Below, in pieces: positions 62,994-64,000 of a stretch of DNA of 64,000 nucleotides. Numbering within the stretch: the first letter of the stretch is position 1; every line of letters starts with the position of its first letter. The position numbers were made by a program, and so were the translations under genes. Under the pieces are notes generated by a model. It saw nothing but the letters and a program-made list of their open reading frames with translations. It made no database searches and had not been told where the DNA came from. This stretch comes from Adineta steineri (taxonomy: Eukaryota > Rotifera > Eurotatoria > Adinetida > Adinetidae), in NCBI GenBank assembly GCA_905250115.1, contig CAJNOI010000013.1, positions 297,788-361,787 on the forward strand, read 5' to 3'.

Positions 62994-63854
62994 CTAATAA
63001 ATAGCACCAAATTGAAGTGTACTTTGATTTGATGGATCCCATCCAGATGAAGCTTGATTTTGATAACCATAATCAGTTAATTGTCGCATATCATTTTTAC
63101 TTAAACGAAAATCAAATACTCTAAAATTTTCTTGTAAACGACTTGAATGACTTGTCTTTGGTATGGAAATAAAACCATTTTGTATGGACCATCGTATTAA
63201 AATTTGTGCTGGTGTTCGTCGATATTTTTTTGCAAGTTGAAGTACAAATGGATCATCTAATGCTGCTCCACGTGCTAATGGCGAATAAGCCATTAATGCA
63301 ATACCATATCGTCGACAATAATTAACAATTGCTCGTTGTTGATTAAATGGATGTAATTCAATTTGATTAACAGATGGTAATGGACGACCAGTACGTCGTA
63401 TAACTTCTAAATGTGAAATACCAAAATTACTAACTCCAACTGAACGTATTCGACCTAAACTTCGAAGTTCATGTAATGCATCATAAGCTTCAAGAACATT
63501 ACCACCCTGTGGAGCATGTATTAAATAAAGATCAATATACTCAACCTTAAGACGAAAAAGACTTTCTCGTACTGAATCTAATATATGTCGACGTCCACCG
63601 TCTGTTGTAAAAACTTTACTGGTAACAAATAATTGTTCACGTGGAATCCGTGATTTTTTCAAACCTAATCCAGTTTCAAGTTCATTTTCATATATTTCAG
63701 CTGTATCAAACAGACGATAACCCATAATGGCTGCTGATCTAACAAGACGAACTGTCCGGACACTAGGTTCTGCTTCATACAGTCCAAGGCCAACAATAGG
63801 TATTCGATTACCATCGATAAGTCGAATAGTAGAATTAGCAGATATGGTATGCAT
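62994..63854 (-). CDS. aldo/keto reductase, single exon
   Basis: A 286-aa intronless frame of normal length for a small AKR. The catalytic tetrad is complete: Asp50 and Tyr55 (FDTAEIYENE), Lys80 (TSK) and His113 (LIHAP). GVSNFGISHLE, VNQIELHPFNQQ, AYSPLARG and ISIPKTSHSSRLQEN are the standard AKR signatures; the last contacts the NADPH 2'-phosphate. The protein should be a cytosolic NADPH-dependent carbonyl reductase with a TIM-barrel fold; substrate not predictable. The family occurs in all kingdoms, so an animal origin is possible. The absence of introns and the position next to the DinB-like gene make a foreign or retro-copied origin plausible. The ATG is followed directly by family-like sequence (TIRLIDGNRIPIVGLGL). 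Confidence 0.93.
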   Translation of the reverse strand: MHTISANSTIRLIDGNRIPIVGLGLYEAEPSVRTVRLVRSAAIMGYRLFDTAEIYENELETGLGLKKSRIPREQLFVTSKVFTTDGGRRHILDSVRESLFRLKVEYIDLYLIHAPQGGNVLEAYDALHELRSLGRIRSVGVSNFGISHLEVIRRTGRPLPSVNQIELHPFNQQRAIVNYCRRYGIALMAYSPLARGAALDDPFVLQLAKKYRRTPAQILIRWSIQNGFISIPKTSHSSRLQENFRVFDFRLSKNDMRQLTDYGYQNQASSGWDPSNQSTLQFGAIY

Positions 63855-64000
63855 ATATATATATATTTACGTCAATGGTATTGATTGGAAATAGAACATA
63901 CAAAAATATACAGGTGTATGAATATATTTGTATATCAAATTTTTACATGTAATGTATAGCTTATGTATAACATATGTCAAGTATGTTAATTATTAGATAG
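63855..64000. other. upstream region of the aldo/keto reductase gene
   Basis: AT-rich sequence with a short TATATATATATA run directly before the start codon, which may be the promoter or 5' UTR. It runs to the end of the window. Confidence 0.4.

Overview
The window is eukaryotic nuclear DNA from an animal. It is very AT-rich, most genes are split by many introns of about 50-65 bp with GT..AG ends, and the recognisable genes are metazoan: a synaptogyrin, a CAPS-type secretion activator, a Runt-domain factor and several ciliary proteins. Several features point to a bdelloid rotifer, although no marker gene is present to prove it. These are a DEDD-type exonuclease-like protein of a kind I associate with bdelloid genomes, a decayed LRR-like gene, intronless bacterial- or fungal-type enzymes (DinB-like, aldo/keto reductase), an MscS-type channel that metazoans normally lack, and acceptor-like AG sites just before many start codons, as expected for spliced-leader trans-splicing.

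Layout. 1-8,700: a 30-bp minisatellite, a single-exon DEDD exonuclease-like gene, then about 7 kb of AT-rich DNA with one decayed LRR-like gene. 8,700-21,000: a two-RRM RNA-binding protein (+), the 3' part of an RSPRY1-like SPRY/RING gene (-), an 809-aa SAM/coiled-coil protein (-) and the radial spoke protein RSPH9 (-). 22,270-30,450: an MscS-like channel (+), an unknown 244-aa protein (-), TMEM170 (-) and IFT80 (+). 30,450-42,110: a 3.5-kb intergenic region, CAPS (+, 25 coding exons) and a small coiled-coil gene (+). 43,480-56,260: CFAP97D-like (+), synaptogyrin (+), an MPHOSPH9-like coiled-coil protein (+) and an unknown 485-aa protein (+). 56,260-64,000: a RUNX factor (+), then two intronless convergent enzyme genes, DinB-like (+) and aldo/keto reductase (-).

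How the genes relate. Three genes serve cilia (RSPH9, IFT80, CFAP97D-like) and the MPHOSPH9-like protein may be centrosomal. CAPS and synaptogyrin both act in regulated secretion. There is no operon-like organisation; neighbours look independent.

Mobile DNA is limited to small non-autonomous elements. The clearest are two hAT-type MITEs nested in an intron at 50,540-50,843, each with an 8-bp target duplication, and a second copy of the inner family at 56,497-56,709 with a perfect 8-bp duplication. A 79-80 bp palindromic element lies in a CFAP97D intron. Exon coordinates were read by eye from splice motifs and reading-frame continuity. In every complete multi-exon model the exon lengths sum to a multiple of three, but single-base errors are possible.
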